Part shown: positions 26,096 to 34,752 of the stretch, in pieces
Layout of the letters: each line of letters begins with the position of its first letter
How positions within the stretch are numbered: position 1 is the stretch's first letter
Assembly: GCA_964417895.1 (NCBI GenBank)
Contig: CAYQJS010000018.1
Span: 21,258-85,257, forward strand
Reading direction: 5' to 3'
Source: CAYQJS01 sp964417895
Lineage (GTDB): Bacteria; Chloroflexota; UBA6077; SHYK01
DNA: 64,000 nucleotides
The notes under the pieces: generated by a model
Database searches by the model: none
What the model saw: the letters and a program-made list of their open reading frames with translations, nothing else
What the model was told of the DNA's origin: nothing
Translations under genes and position numbers: made by a program

Positions 26096-27226
26096 ATGCT
26101 CGCCGTGCAGAGCTACGACATTTGGGCCTCGACCTGCTTAGACATGGACCTGGAGTATCCACCGTCGATCACACGGTCGCTGGACCGGCTGAGCCGAACC
26201 CTGGGCGAGTTGACGGTTCAAGACGAGACCACTGCCTCTGCCGTAGAGCCGGAGCTGTGGGCCGAAGAACACACCGTCGGCGCGGCCAAAGCGGTCGGCA
26301 ATGAGTCCGCTCGTCCTGAGCCTGTCGAAGGACACGTGGTTCGACAAGCTCACCATGAGCGGACCGAATCACCGCTCGCGCAGTTCGCCGAGTTTCGAGC
26401 GATGGGCGCCTACGCGGTGCCGCTGGGGCAACTGCTTGCCCGTGCCGGCCGAGCGTACGTGCCGCTTCCTGATAGTGCTGCGCGCGGGGCGGTCGCGCTC
26501 GCGTGGCCGGACGCGACGGCGCCCTGGCATGCCAATGAGCGTCTGACGGTCGAGCTGGAGGGTGAGGAGATGGTTGCTGGCTCGGTGAGCGTGGCGCCGT
26601 TCTGCGTCCCGGCCAGCCGTTTAGTGTTCCTGGCGCAAGCGGCGGCCGACGTGGCTCTCGTCGAGTGCAGCCACGGCGGCAGCCACGTCCAGCTCGTGGG
26701 CGACGCGTTCAGCGTTCGCTTCGAAAGAACGCCGGTGCGAACGGTGGCGCTGGGAGACGCGGCGCTGCGGGCATGGGAGCGAGCGGTCCTCTGGGAGCGG
26801 CTGGCACTGGTCGGACTGACCGTCGGCCTCATCGATCGCGCCTACCACATAGCGCTGGACGCCCTCTGCGAGGGCCAGCGGCAGCAGAGCCTGGTCGCCG
26901 CCGAGCAGGTGGCCCAGTTTCAGCTCGCTGACAACTACATCGATCGCCTCGCAGCCGAGCGGCTGGCGCAAGACGTTGCCATCGACGCGGAGCGCGGCCG
27001 CCCCGTCCACGAGAAGCTCGCGCTGGTGCGCTACTTCACCGCTGGCCAGGCTGAGCGGAGCGCCGGCCGAGCGCTCCACCTGGCCGCGCTCTTCCTGCCG
27101 AGCCTCGTTCCGATTGCCCGCTGGCTCACGCATCGGGCTCATCATCTATCGGTCTTCGGCATGGCCCGCGAGCACGAGGTGCGCTTCGCGACGGCGGGCC
27201 TCGCCGCCGGTATGCGGCTGGACTAG
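26096..27226 (+). CDS. Diverged acyl-CoA dehydrogenase-like protein carrying a repeat-derived insert
   Basis: A 376-residue protein whose C-terminal half (LVGLTVGLIDRAYHIALDALCEGQRQ and following helices, QLADNYIDRLAAERLAQD, RPVHEKLALVRYF) resembles the helical domain of acyl-CoA dehydrogenases. The N-terminal half is diverged and lacks a clear flavin signature. Residues about 71-90 (SARPEPVEGHVVRQAHHERT) are encoded by a dispersed palindrome (26307-26362), so a mobile repeat has added a peptide without breaking the frame. The next gene, a conventional acyl-CoA dehydrogenase, starts 4 nt after the stop. A two-subunit dehydrogenase is possible (inference). Confidence 0.75.
   Translation: MLAVQSYDIWASTCLDMDLEYPPSITRSLDRLSRTLGELTVQDETTASAVEPELWAEEHTVGAAKAVGNESARPEPVEGHVVRQAHHERTESPLAQFAEFRAMGAYAVPLGQLLARAGRAYVPLPDSAARGAVALAWPDATAPWHANERLTVELEGEEMVAGSVSVAPFCVPASRLVFLAQAAADVALVECSHGGSHVQLVGDAFSVRFERTPVRTVALGDAALRAWERAVLWERLALVGLTVGLIDRAYHIALDALCEGQRQQSLVAAEQVAQFQLADNYIDRLAAERLAQDVAIDAERGRPVHEKLALVRYFTAGQAERSAGRALHLAALFLPSLVPIARWLTHRAHHLSVFGMAREHEVRFATAGLAAGMRLD
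26307..26362. repeat. Dispersed TGTCGAAGGA palindrome inside a coding sequence
   Basis: The arms CCGCTCGTCCTGAGCCTGTCGAA and TTCGACAAGCTCACCATGAGCGG form an imperfect inverted repeat around GGACACGTGG. It is the same family as 2144-2203 and 42651-42732. It is read in frame as PEPVEGHVVRQAHHER. Confidence 0.85.
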
Positions 27227-27230
27227 CGGC

Positions 27231-28390
27231 ATGGACTTCGAGTTGCCCGACGAGCTGAAGCTGGTGCGAGACACGGCGCGGCGCTTCGTCGACCGGGAGC
27301 TGATCCCGCTCGAGAAGACGCTGGCGGACCCAATGCACATCCCACCTGACGTACAGGCCCACCTCGAGGCCAAGGTCAAGGAGATCGGCTTCTGGGCAGC
27401 GGCTGTGCCGGCCGAGCTCGGTGGCGGAGGCCTTGGCGCGCTGGGCGCCCTGGTCCTGCGCGAGCAGACAAGCCGCTGCCTGGTTGGCGACGCGCGCGAC
27501 GACCGGGGGTTCGGCGGGACCCCCTGGCCGATCCTGTTCAATTGCGACCCCGAGCAGCGCGCACAGTTCCTCGATCCAGTCATCCGCGGGGAAAAGCGCC
27601 ACTTCTTCGCGATGACCGAGCCCGGCGCCGGCAACGATGCCAACGCCATCGCCACCAGCGCGGTGCTGGATGACGACGAGTGGGTGCTGAACGGAACGAA
27701 ATGCTTCATCACCGGGGTGGACCGGGCCGACTTTGGCGTCGTGCTGGCCAAGACCGACCGGACGCAGCGAGCGCGGGGCGGCCTGAGCGCCTTCCTGGTG
27801 GCGAAGGAGACCCCCGGGTTCCAGGTGGTGCGGAGCACCTCCACGATGGCGCGGCGACGGTATTCGAGCTGCACTTCGACAATTGCCGGATTCCCAGGGA
27901 CAACCTGCTCGGGGAGGTTGGCCACGGCTTCGACATCGCCGGCCCGAACCTGACGAGGACCCGACTGCGGCAGGCCGCGTCATCGCTTGGTCTGGGTCAG
28001 CGCGCCCTGGAGATGTGCGTCGAGTACGCTCAGGCGCGGGAGACGTTCGGCAAGAAGCTCATCGACCGCGGCGCCATCCAGATGATGCTGGCGGACTCGG
28101 CCGCCGAGCTCCGCGCCGTGCGTCTCATGGCGTACACCACCGCGCACCGCCTCGACCAGGACGAGGACCCCGTGCTGGACGTGGCGGCTACCAAGGTCTA
28201 CGCCGGGGAGGTCGGCTCTCGAATCCTGGACCGCGCCATCCAGATGCACGGCGGCTCGGGCTTCACGCGCGACCTGCCATTCGAGCGCATGTACCGCGAC
28301 CAGCGAGGGTTTCGCATCACGGAGGGCGGCTCCGAAGTGCAGCGCTGGGTCATCGCGCGCGGGCTGATCAAGCAGTACGCGGCGGACTAA
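27231..28390 (+). pseudogene. Acyl-CoA dehydrogenase, frameshifted
   Basis: ATG 27231 begins MDFELPDELKLVRDTARRFV, a standard acyl-CoA dehydrogenase N-terminus. FFAMTEPGAGNDANAIATSA (flavin-binding region) and ITGVDRADF follow. Between about 27840 and 27850 the frame shifts by one base; the other frame continues DGAATVFELHFDNCRIPRDNLLGEVGHGF, then QMMLADSAAELRAVR and IQMHGGSGFTRDLPFERMYRD, to 28390. Joined, it is about 387 residues, a normal length. These FAD enzymes oxidise acyl-CoA to the enoyl-CoA. One missing base is the simplest explanation. It follows the diverged dehydrogenase-like gene by 4 nt. Confidence 0.88.
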
Positions 28391-28422
28391 ACGGATTTCT
28401 ACACCTGGCGCGGAATCGTGGG

Positions 28423-28787
28423 CTACTTGCTCATAATGATTCGGAACACTCTGGTATCGAACTCGATAGTGCGGTAATTTCTGAAAAAGTCGAGGCCAAG
28501 TATGCCGTCAATGCTCCCCACAACAGAACTGACGAGGACCTCAAGGTCGGGAATGGCTTGGCCTTGGATCTGCAGGTCGCGAAGGGCGCAGCTTCGTGGC
28601 TGATCTATCGGTGAAGCGAGACCCCGCATGATGAGCGAGGCCCAGGCTCGCTCGCCGCAGAGCGGAGGGAATTCGGGTCTGCGACCATCTCTAGGGTGAC
28701 GTCGCCGCCGACCTCAAGCGGAGCTATGTAGCGACGGCTCCGCGGTCCCAGCTGCAACTGAATAGCCAGCTCATCAGGCCATGCCAC
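28423..28787 (-). pseudogene. Retropepsin-like aspartyl protease family remnant
   Basis: Two overlapping minus frames carry parts of one retroviral-type protease fold: an N-terminal part (LQLGPRSRRYIAPLEVGGDVTLEMVAD, at 28787 down to about 28680) and a C-terminal part (GQAIPDLEVLVSSVVGSIDGILGLDFFRNY). The expected active-site D-T/S-G is not intact: MVAD is followed by unrelated residues, and the two parts lie in different frames. The gene is either damaged or mis-sequenced. Its start overlaps the end of the upstream hypothetical gene, suggesting a two-gene unit. Confidence 0.6.
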
Positions 28788-29109
28788 GACGCGTAGCTTC
28801 CAGTCGCGCGTTCACTTGGGCCACGAACTCCTTTGCGGCCTGCTCAAACTCTGGGCCGGACCGGATTCGTGGTTCAGCGTAAAACAGATACAAGGGCCCT
28901 GGATGGGCGTCGCGTGTCGGTACGGCTTTGTGAACCTCGTCAGGATCAGCGGCGTGGGCAAGGATCCGCCCGTGAGAGGGAACGTGGCGATCATCAAAGC
29001 TGGTCACCGCGAGCAGGACCCACTCCCCGTCAAACTTCTCATTCACTTCCTCAATGGGCAGTGATCGACGCCGTGCTCGCTGACGTGTTGGTTCGTGCTC
29101 TTTCGCCAC
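28774..29109 (-). CDS. Hypothetical protein, DUF5678-like
   Basis: About 111 residues from GTG 29109, which has GAGGTG 8 nt upstream; the longer frame to 29220 lacks a ribosome site. The recognisable core EEVNEKFDGEWVLLAVTSFDD followed by HGRILAHAADPDEVHKAV resembles small domains of the GEWVLL...GRVLAHG type found beside retropepsin-like proteins. The C-terminus is helical and charged. Its stop overlaps the retropepsin-like start. No activity can be assigned. Confidence 0.6.
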   Translation of the reverse strand: MAKEHEPTRQRARRRSLPIEEVNEKFDGEWVLLAVTSFDDRHVPSHGRILAHAADPDEVHKAVPTRDAHPGPLYLFYAEPRIRSGPEFEQAAKEFVAQVNARLEATRRGMA

Positions 29110-29374
29110 TTTTCGTTCACCTCGCAACCGCGGGGGTGCTGCGCCTATTATCCCAGGGGGCTCCGAAGTATAAGGTCCTGCCCAACTGCCATCCGGACCG
29201 TACCGACGGATCTCGATCACTGCGGAGATCAGCAGCGTTGATCAGTAAGGAACAACCCGATGAGAGCCATGATGAAGCCTGAGGACGTCGCTGAGACGCT
29301 CGGAGAGTGGCGGCTCGTCCATCGACACGGAGGCTTCGCCCCTGTCGACGAGAGCGCGCGCCGGTAAACCCCAC

Positions 29375-29956
29375 ATGTCGCTGCTGAACGGCTATCTCGC
29401 CCTCGATCTGACCGACCTCAAAGGCCAGTTTTGCGGGAAGCTGCTGCGGGATTTCGGCTTCGAGGTCATCAAGGTGGAGCCGCCTGGAGGCGATCCCGTG
29501 CGTCAGCTCGGCCCGTTCAAGGACAACGAGCCGGGATCGGAGCGCAGCCTGCGCTTCGCCTATCTCAACGCAGGCAAGAAGAGCCTAACCCTTGACATCA
29601 CCCGGCGGGCGGGCTTCGAGCTTCTGCTGCGGCTCGCCGACCAGGCGGACGTGCTCCTGGAAAGCGCCGCGCCCGGCACATTCGACCTCGAGGCTTTGCG
29701 CGGGAGAAACCCGCGGCTGCTGATCACCAGCGTCAGCGGCTTCGGGCAGACGGGGCCACACCGCGACTACCTGTGCCCGGACATCGTCGGGTTCGCCAAT
29801 TACCTGCAGACGAGCTTTCCGCTGCTGGTGGACGGCCAGCGCGAGCCGCCGCTGCCACCGCCAATGATGGGGCAGCACACGCGTGAGGTGCTGAGCGGTC
29901 GCCTCGGCCTCTCATCGGACGATATCGAGCGACTGGTCGCGCAGCGGATCGTGTGA
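29375..29956 (+). CDS. CaiB/BaiF family III CoA-transferase, internally shortened
   Basis: 193 residues. The first ~135 are a typical class III CoA-transferase N-terminus (LALDLTDLKGQFCGKLLRDFGFEVIKVEPPGGDPVR, then LLITSVSGFGQTGPHRDYLCPDIVG). The sequence then jumps to the usual C-terminal end (PMMGQHTREVLSGRLGLSSDDIERL). About 200 internal residues, including the catalytic-Asp region, are absent with the frame intact. It is either a deletion product or a non-catalytic partner for the full-length homologue that starts 2 nt downstream. Confidence 0.85.
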   Translation: MSLLNGYLALDLTDLKGQFCGKLLRDFGFEVIKVEPPGGDPVRQLGPFKDNEPGSERSLRFAYLNAGKKSLTLDITRRAGFELLLRLADQADVLLESAAPGTFDLEALRGRNPRLLITSVSGFGQTGPHRDYLCPDIVGFANYLQTSFPLLVDGQREPPLPPPMMGQHTREVLSGRLGLSSDDIERLVAQRIV

Positions 29957-29957
29957 G

Positions 29958-31166
29958 ATGGGCTTCCTGAGCGGCGTTCGCGTCGTCAGCTTCACTACCG
30001 GCGTGGCCGGGCCGACGGCCGCGCGCCTGCTCGCCCAGTGCGGAGCCGAGGTCTTCAAGATCGAATCCAGGCATGGTGGGCTCGACAACTTCCGCTTCGC
30101 GGGCGCAGGCGCCCACGGCGACGTGAACCGCGCGCCCCGCTTCGTGGAATCCAATCTGAACGTCCTCTCGGTCCAGATCAACCTGAAGCATCCCACGGGC
30201 GTCCGCCTGGCCCGAGAGCTGATCGCCAGATCAGACGTGGTGCTGGACAACTTCCGGCCGGAGGTGATGCCGCGTTTGGGCCTTGGCCCGGACGATCTCC
30301 GCGCGCTCAAGGCGGAGCTGATCGTGATTCGCATGCCCGGCCTCGGCCTGTCGGGCCCAAAGTACTGGTATGGGACCTGGGGCTCTACCCTCACCGCCTT
30401 CTCGGGCATGACCTATCTCTGGAACCATCCGGGCCAGCCGCGTCCAGTCGGCGCGCAGGGCGTCTATCCGGACTACGTCTCCGCCACGCTGGCGGCCGCC
30501 TCGGTTGTCGCCGCACTGATCCAGCGGCGGGCGACCGGCCAGGGGGCGGTGCTGGAGATGGCCCAGGTCGAGGCGACCGCCTACATGCTGGGCGTGAGCC
30601 TGCTGGAGGCGGCGGCGAATGGGTGCGACCCCGATCCCGTGGGCAACGATTGGCCCTACGCGGCGCCCCATAATTGCTATCCCTGCGCGGGCGAAGACCG
30701 CTGGTGCGTGGTTGCCGTGGAGACCGACGAGCAGTGGCGCGCGCTAGTCCGGATCCTGGAGCGGCCGGAGCTAGCGGACGATTCTCGCTACGCAACTCTC
30801 GCGGCTCGCCGCCAGCATTGCGACGAGCTAGACGCAATCGTCTCCGCGTGGACGCGCTCCCATGAAGCCCACAGTATCATGCATCAGCTTCAGGGCGCCG
30901 GCGTGCCGTGCGGGGTAGTGCAGAGCGGGGAGGACCTGTTCCACGACCCGCACCTCCGCGCCCGGGAGTTCATCGGGGGCGCCGACCATCCGCTCCTCGG
31001 CCACATGCCCATGGCGGCGCTCCCGCTTAAACTCAGCGGTGATGGCATCGAAGAGCTGCGCTCCCCGGACCTGCTGGGAGCACATACCGAGTACGCTATC
31101 TGTGGGCTGCTCGGCTACGGCCGCGAGCAGCTGGAATCCTGGCAGCGAGAAGAGGTGCTGGAGTAG
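29958..31166 (+). CDS. CaiB/BaiF family III CoA-transferase, full length
   Basis: A 402-residue enzyme that would move CoA between carboxylic acids. It has the N-terminal Rossmann-like part (VVSFTTGVAGPTAARLLAQCGAEVFKIES), LNLKHPTGVRLARELIARSDVVLDNF-type helices and the PDYVSATLAAASVVAALIQRR region with the expected catalytic Asp in YPDY, then a GQGAVLEMAQVEA strand and the HRDP-like tail PHLRAREFI. It follows the shortened homologue with almost no spacer and precedes a hydroxyisobutyrate dehydrogenase-type gene by 2 nt, so these genes form one operon. Confidence 0.93.
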   Translation: MGFLSGVRVVSFTTGVAGPTAARLLAQCGAEVFKIESRHGGLDNFRFAGAGAHGDVNRAPRFVESNLNVLSVQINLKHPTGVRLARELIARSDVVLDNFRPEVMPRLGLGPDDLRALKAELIVIRMPGLGLSGPKYWYGTWGSTLTAFSGMTYLWNHPGQPRPVGAQGVYPDYVSATLAAASVVAALIQRRATGQGAVLEMAQVEATAYMLGVSLLEAAANGCDPDPVGNDWPYAAPHNCYPCAGEDRWCVVAVETDEQWRALVRILERPELADDSRYATLAARRQHCDELDAIVSAWTRSHEAHSIMHQLQGAGVPCGVVQSGEDLFHDPHLRAREFIGGADHPLLGHMPMAALPLKLSGDGIEELRSPDLLGAHTEYAICGLLGYGREQLESWQREEVLE

Positions 31167-31168
31167 GC

Positions 31169-32089
31169 ATGAGGATCGGCTTCATCGGGCTCGGGACCAT
31201 GGGCCAACACATGGCCCACAGCCTGCGCGAGGGCGGCCACGAGCTGGTGGTACATGACCTTCGTCGCGAGGCGGGCGTCCCCCACGAGAGAGCAGGCGCG
31301 GCGTGGGCGGACACCCCGGCGCAGGCCGCGGATGGGGCGGAGGTGGTGTTTACCTCGCTACCTGGGCCGCCCGAGGTCGAGGCGGTCGCGTTGGGGGAGG
31401 CGGGTCTGCTCCAGGGCATGCGCGCGGGCGCGGTATGGTTCGACCTGACCACGAATTCGCCGGCTGTCGTGCGCCGTCTGCACGCGACTTTCGGGGAGAA
31501 GGACGTTCACGTGTTGGACGCGCCGGTCAGCGGCGGGCCGCGCGGCGCTCGCACGCGCAAGCTCGCGCTATGGGTCGGGGGAGACCAGACGCTTTTCGAG
31601 CGTTACAGGCCCGTGCTGGAATCCATCGGCGACCAACCCGCCTATATTGGCCCGATCGGCGCCGGCTCCGTGGCGAAGCTGGTGCACAACTGTGCCGGCT
31701 ACGCCATCCAGACGGCGTTGGCCGAGGCATTCACGCTCGGTGTAAAAGCCGGGGTCGAGCCGCTGGCCCTCTTCAAGGCCATACGCCAGGGCGCGCAAGG
31801 CCGGCGGCGTACGTTCGTCGGGCTCATCGACCAGTTCCTGCCGGGGGTGTTCGACCCGCCGTCGTTCGCGCTGCGCCTCGCGCACAAGGATGTGACGCTG
31901 GCCACGGCGCTTGGCCGCGAGCTCGGGGTGCCGATGCGTTTGTCGAACCTAGCCCTGGCTGACCTGACGGAGGCGATGAACCGTGGTTGGGGCGAGCGCG
32001 ACTCGCGCGTCGCAATGTTGCTCCAGGAGGAGCGGGCCGGTATCGATGTTCGCGTTGCAGAGGATCAGCTGAGCGAGCTGCGCGAGTGA
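31169..32089 (+). CDS. NAD(P)-dependent beta-hydroxyacid dehydrogenase (3-hydroxyisobutyrate dehydrogenase family)
   Basis: A 306-residue enzyme with the family start MRIGFIGLGTMGQHMAHSL, the Rossmann GxGxxG, the substrate-site motif DAPVSGGPRGA near residue 119 and the catalytic Lys helix GAGSVAKLVHNCAGY near residue 168. These oxidise 3-hydroxyisobutyrate, tartronate semialdehyde or similar beta-hydroxyacids. It lies 2 nt after the CoA-transferase, and its TGA overlaps the next ATG by one base (TGATG). Confidence 0.93.
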   Translation: MRIGFIGLGTMGQHMAHSLREGGHELVVHDLRREAGVPHERAGAAWADTPAQAADGAEVVFTSLPGPPEVEAVALGEAGLLQGMRAGAVWFDLTTNSPAVVRRLHATFGEKDVHVLDAPVSGGPRGARTRKLALWVGGDQTLFERYRPVLESIGDQPAYIGPIGAGSVAKLVHNCAGYAIQTALAEAFTLGVKAGVEPLALFKAIRQGAQGRRRTFVGLIDQFLPGVFDPPSFALRLAHKDVTLATALGRELGVPMRLSNLALADLTEAMNRGWGERDSRVAMLLQEERAGIDVRVAEDQLSELRE

Positions 32090-32853
32090 TGCCGCCGGGT
32101 GACGTACTGCTTGTTCACACGTCCGACCTGCACGTTGGCGCGGATGCGCGGCCAAGTGATGCGACGCACACGGAGAGCCTGCGATATCTCCGCGCCGTCC
32201 TCGCCGCCGCCGCGCAAGCCCACGTGCTGCTGATAGCCGGCGACCTGTTCGACAACAACCGGTTGCGGCTCCCGCTGTTGGAGGCCGCGGCGGCGCTCCT
32301 GGCTGAAGCCAGCTGCCGCATCGTTATCCTGCCGGGCAACCACGACCCGCTCACTCCAGACTCGGTGTACCACCGGGGGCCGTTCGCCGAAGTTTCGAAC
32401 GTCCACGTCCTCGGGCTCCCTCCTCAGTCCCCTCCCCCCTTGAGGGGGAGGGTTAGGGAGGGGGGTGACGGAGGCTCCGTCATCTTTCCGGACTGGGACC
32501 TGGAGGTCTTTGGCCGGGCCCACCGCGATTACGGGGACATGGCCCCTCTGGGGGATCTACCTCCTCGGGCGACCCGATGGCGGATCGCGCTGGCGCATGG
32601 GCACTACGACGAGGAGGCCGAGGGCGGATCGGCATGGCGGCCTTCGTGGCGCATCCGCTCGGAGCACTTGACCGCCGCTCAGGCCGACTACGTGGCGCTC
32701 GGGCACTGGAACCGAGCGGTGCGCGTGGGGGACGGGGCCGCGCTTGCCTACTACTCCGGATCTCCAGACCTCGCTGGCACTGTCAATCTCGTCCGCTTGG
32801 CGGGCGACGGCAGTGTGCAAGTGACTCAGGAACCGCTCCAGGGGTCTCACTAG
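32089..32853 (+). CDS. Metallophosphoesterase (SbcD/Mre11-like phosphoesterase fold)
   Basis: A 254-residue calcineurin-like phosphoesterase with the ordered metal motifs DxH (HTSDLHVGAD), GD (IAGDLFDNNRL), GNHD (ILPGNHDPL) and late GH (ALGHWN). The fold matches the nuclease SbcD, but no SbcC partner follows, so the substrate is unknown. Codons at 32424-32466 derive from a C/G-rich palindrome (PPQSPPPLRGRVREGGDGG) inserted in frame between GNHD and the last strands. The ATG overlaps the upstream stop. Confidence 0.88.
   Translation: MPPGDVLLVHTSDLHVGADARPSDATHTESLRYLRAVLAAAAQAHVLLIAGDLFDNNRLRLPLLEAAAALLAEASCRIVILPGNHDPLTPDSVYHRGPFAEVSNVHVLGLPPQSPPPLRGRVREGGDGGSVIFPDWDLEVFGRAHRDYGDMAPLGDLPPRATRWRIALAHGHYDEEAEGGSAWRPSWRIRSEHLTAAQADYVALGHWNRAVRVGDGAALAYYSGSPDLAGTVNLVRLAGDGSVQVTQEPLQGSH
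32424..32466. repeat. C/G-rich palindromic repeat inside the phosphoesterase gene
   Basis: CCTCCCCCCTTGAGGGGGAGGG with flanks, read in frame as proline- and glycine-rich sequence. It is the same family as the intergenic copies at 33657-33800 and 40077-40108. Confidence 0.8.
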
Positions 32854-32856
32854 GCC

Positions 32857-33654
32857 ATGGAGATCTGTGACATCCACCACCACCTCGGATCGCTTTCGGG
32901 CGGGAGCTTGCAGGAGGGCGAGGGGTGGATGGACAGGGACTACGCCAGTCGCCTCGCCATGATGGACGAGAACCACGTCGACTTCGTCGCGATCCTTGCC
33001 GCCACCGGATACATCCAGGCCGACGGCATCAAGGCCACTATGCGAGTCAATGACACCATCGCGGAATACCGGAGGCGGGACCCGAAGCGCTTTCCGGTAG
33101 CGGCGGGGATCGTCGAGCCGCTGCACGGGTCCGCTTCACTGGCTGAGCTGGAGCGCATCAAGCACGAGCTGCACCTCGAAGGGGTCGTCTGGCACAGCCG
33201 CTTCCAGGGTGTCGCGGTGGACCATCAGCTCATGCGGCCGCTGCTGAAGAAGGTCGCGGAGCTGCGCCTGGTGCCCTTCCTCCACACGAACGGAGAGTCG
33301 AACCTGGAGGCGGCCTGGCGGCTGGAGCGGCTCGCCAATGAGTTCCCGGAGATCACCTTCATCGCGTTGGATGGCTTCTGGGGCTCGGCGCACAGCCAGA
33401 TGGTGCTGGAGATCGCGAAGCGCACGCCGAACATTATTTGGGACAACTCGGGCGGCCACCGACAGGGTTTCTTGCGGAGGTTTGTCGAGGAGGCCGGCTC
33501 GCATAAGCTGGTACTCGGTAGCACCTACTACTCATCGCCGCCGAGCTACCGCAAGAACCGAGAGCTGGAAGCGATCCTGGAGTCCGGCATGCGGGAAGAG
33601 GACATGGCGAACGTGCTGGCGCTCAACGTGAAGCGGCTGTTCAGGTTGGAGTGA
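32857..33654 (+). CDS. Amidohydrolase-2 family protein
   Basis: A 265-residue TIM-barrel hydrolase or decarboxylase. It begins with a metal-binding HHH stretch (CDIHHHLGSLSGG), carries EGVVWHSRFQGVAVD in the middle, PFLHTNGES (metal His) and NIIWDNSGG near the end of the barrel, and closes with ANVLALNVKRLF, typical of this family (N in the LNxxRLF end motif). It follows the phosphoesterase by 3 nt and ends the operon begun upstream. Members decarboxylate aromatic acids or hydrolyse lactones; the exact substrate is not evident. Confidence 0.88.
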   Translation: MEICDIHHHLGSLSGGSLQEGEGWMDRDYASRLAMMDENHVDFVAILAATGYIQADGIKATMRVNDTIAEYRRRDPKRFPVAAGIVEPLHGSASLAELERIKHELHLEGVVWHSRFQGVAVDHQLMRPLLKKVAELRLVPFLHTNGESNLEAAWRLERLANEFPEITFIALDGFWGSAHSQMVLEIAKRTPNIIWDNSGGHRQGFLRRFVEEAGSHKLVLGSTYYSSPPSYRKNRELEAILESGMREEDMANVLALNVKRLFRLE

Positions 33655-33656
33655 CG

Positions 33657-33800
33657 CACCCCCCCACCCTACCCCTCCCCCTCAAGGGGGGAGGGGACCA
33701 GTTCTTTCACCCTCCCCCTCAAGGGCAAGGGGGCAGGGGACTCGCTCCCTCGAGTCCTCCAACTCCTTAAACCCTCCCCCCTCAGCTGGGGAGGGAGTCT
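33657..33800. repeat. Cluster of three C/G-rich palindromic repeats
   Basis: Three tandem imperfect copies (CCCTCCCCCTCAAGGGG type) lie between the amidohydrolase stop and the convergent methyltransferase. They form the last ~39 codons of the methyltransferase frame and could act as a bidirectional terminator. Confidence 0.82.
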
Positions 33801-34626
33801 TTGAGGCCTTGATCGAGAACATGAGCGGCAGCTTCGGAAAACGTTCCGGAAGCTCCCAGTAACCACGGCTGTCACCCAATTGCTCTGCCCGCTCGGCGAA
33901 CGCGACGACGTCCCATGCGCAGCAGGGAAACTCGTGGAGGAATTCGATACTGAGGTCGGCGCCGATGAGGGCGTTCACGATGTCGGCCATGCTGTGCTGC
34001 CACTCGTGCGTCGGCAGCGTGTTCACCACGGATCGGTCCGCGTAGTCCGAGCCCGATTCCCAGCGCGTGCCGGCCGGATCGTGGAAATAGGAGACCATCG
34101 GGGTTAGCTCGGTCGCGCCTTCCTCGATGTCCTCCCGAGTCGGAAACACGCGCGCGAACGGGTGGGCCTCGACGATGTAAAACGTGCCTCCTGGCGCGAG
34201 ATAGCGCGCAACGGTCTCACCCCAGCGACGGAGATCAGGAAGCCAGCAGAGCACGCCGTAAGAGGTGAACACGATGTCGAACTGTCCGCCGAGCATCTGA
34301 GGAAGGTCGTACACGTTCGACTCGATGAATGTGGCGTCGATGCCGCACTCCCTGGCCAACGATCGAGCTAGAGCGATCGCTTTCGGAGAAAAATCGACGC
34401 CGGTGACGCTTGCGCCACGTCGCGCCCACGACAGCGTGTCGAGCCCGAAATGGCACTGCAGGTGGAGCAAGGACTTGCCGCGCACATCTCCCAGCTCCTC
34501 CACCTCGATAGGGTGGAGGCGACAGCGCCCCGTCTTGAAGTCTTCGATGCCGTACACGTTCGCGCGGGCGTGGAGATCCGTTGCCTCGTCCCAGTGCTGC
34601 CGGTTGACGTCCATCGGCGTGCTCAT
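33682..34626 (-). CDS. Class I SAM-dependent methyltransferase with repeat-derived tail
   Basis: A 314-residue protein from ATG 34626 (MSTPMDVNRQHWDEATDLHA). SAM motif I reads LLHLQCHFGLDTLSWARRGASVTGVDFS, followed by FDIVFTSYGVLCWLPDLRRWGETVARYLAPGGTFYIVEAHPF. The normal fold ends near LPLMFSIKA. The remaining ~39 residues (KTPSPAEGGGFKELE and on) are translated from the repeat cluster, an acquired tail. The frame upstream of 34626 runs into another repeat, so the shorter start is preferred. Substrate unknown. Confidence 0.88.
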   Translation of the reverse strand: MSTPMDVNRQHWDEATDLHARANVYGIEDFKTGRCRLHPIEVEELGDVRGKSLLHLQCHFGLDTLSWARRGASVTGVDFSPKAIALARSLARECGIDATFIESNVYDLPQMLGGQFDIVFTSYGVLCWLPDLRRWGETVARYLAPGGTFYIVEAHPFARVFPTREDIEEGATELTPMVSYFHDPAGTRWESGSDYADRSVVNTLPTHEWQHSMADIVNALIGADLSIEFLHEFPCCAWDVVAFAERAEQLGDSRGYWELPERFPKLPLMFSIKASKTPSPAEGGGFKELEDSRERVPCPLALEGEGERTGPLPP

Positions 34627-34643
34627 GCTCGCTTCCGTTCCAG

Positions 34644-34752
34644 AAATGTCACCCTTGAGCGAAGCGAAGGGTCTGGGGGCTCTGAAAACACAGTCGCAGG
34701 CTCGCAACTCGATGCCGACCCCAGATGCTTCACAGCGGCTCAGCATGACAGT
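34644..34752. repeat. Palindromic repeat of the TGAGCGAAGCGAAG / CTTC-GCTCAGCATGACA type
   Basis: Imperfect inverted repeat with arms GTCACCCTTGAGCGAAGCGAAGGGTC and GATGCTTCACAGCGGCTCAGCATGAC. Related copies lie near 52757-52818 and 58298-58372, all beside or between genes. Confidence 0.7.
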
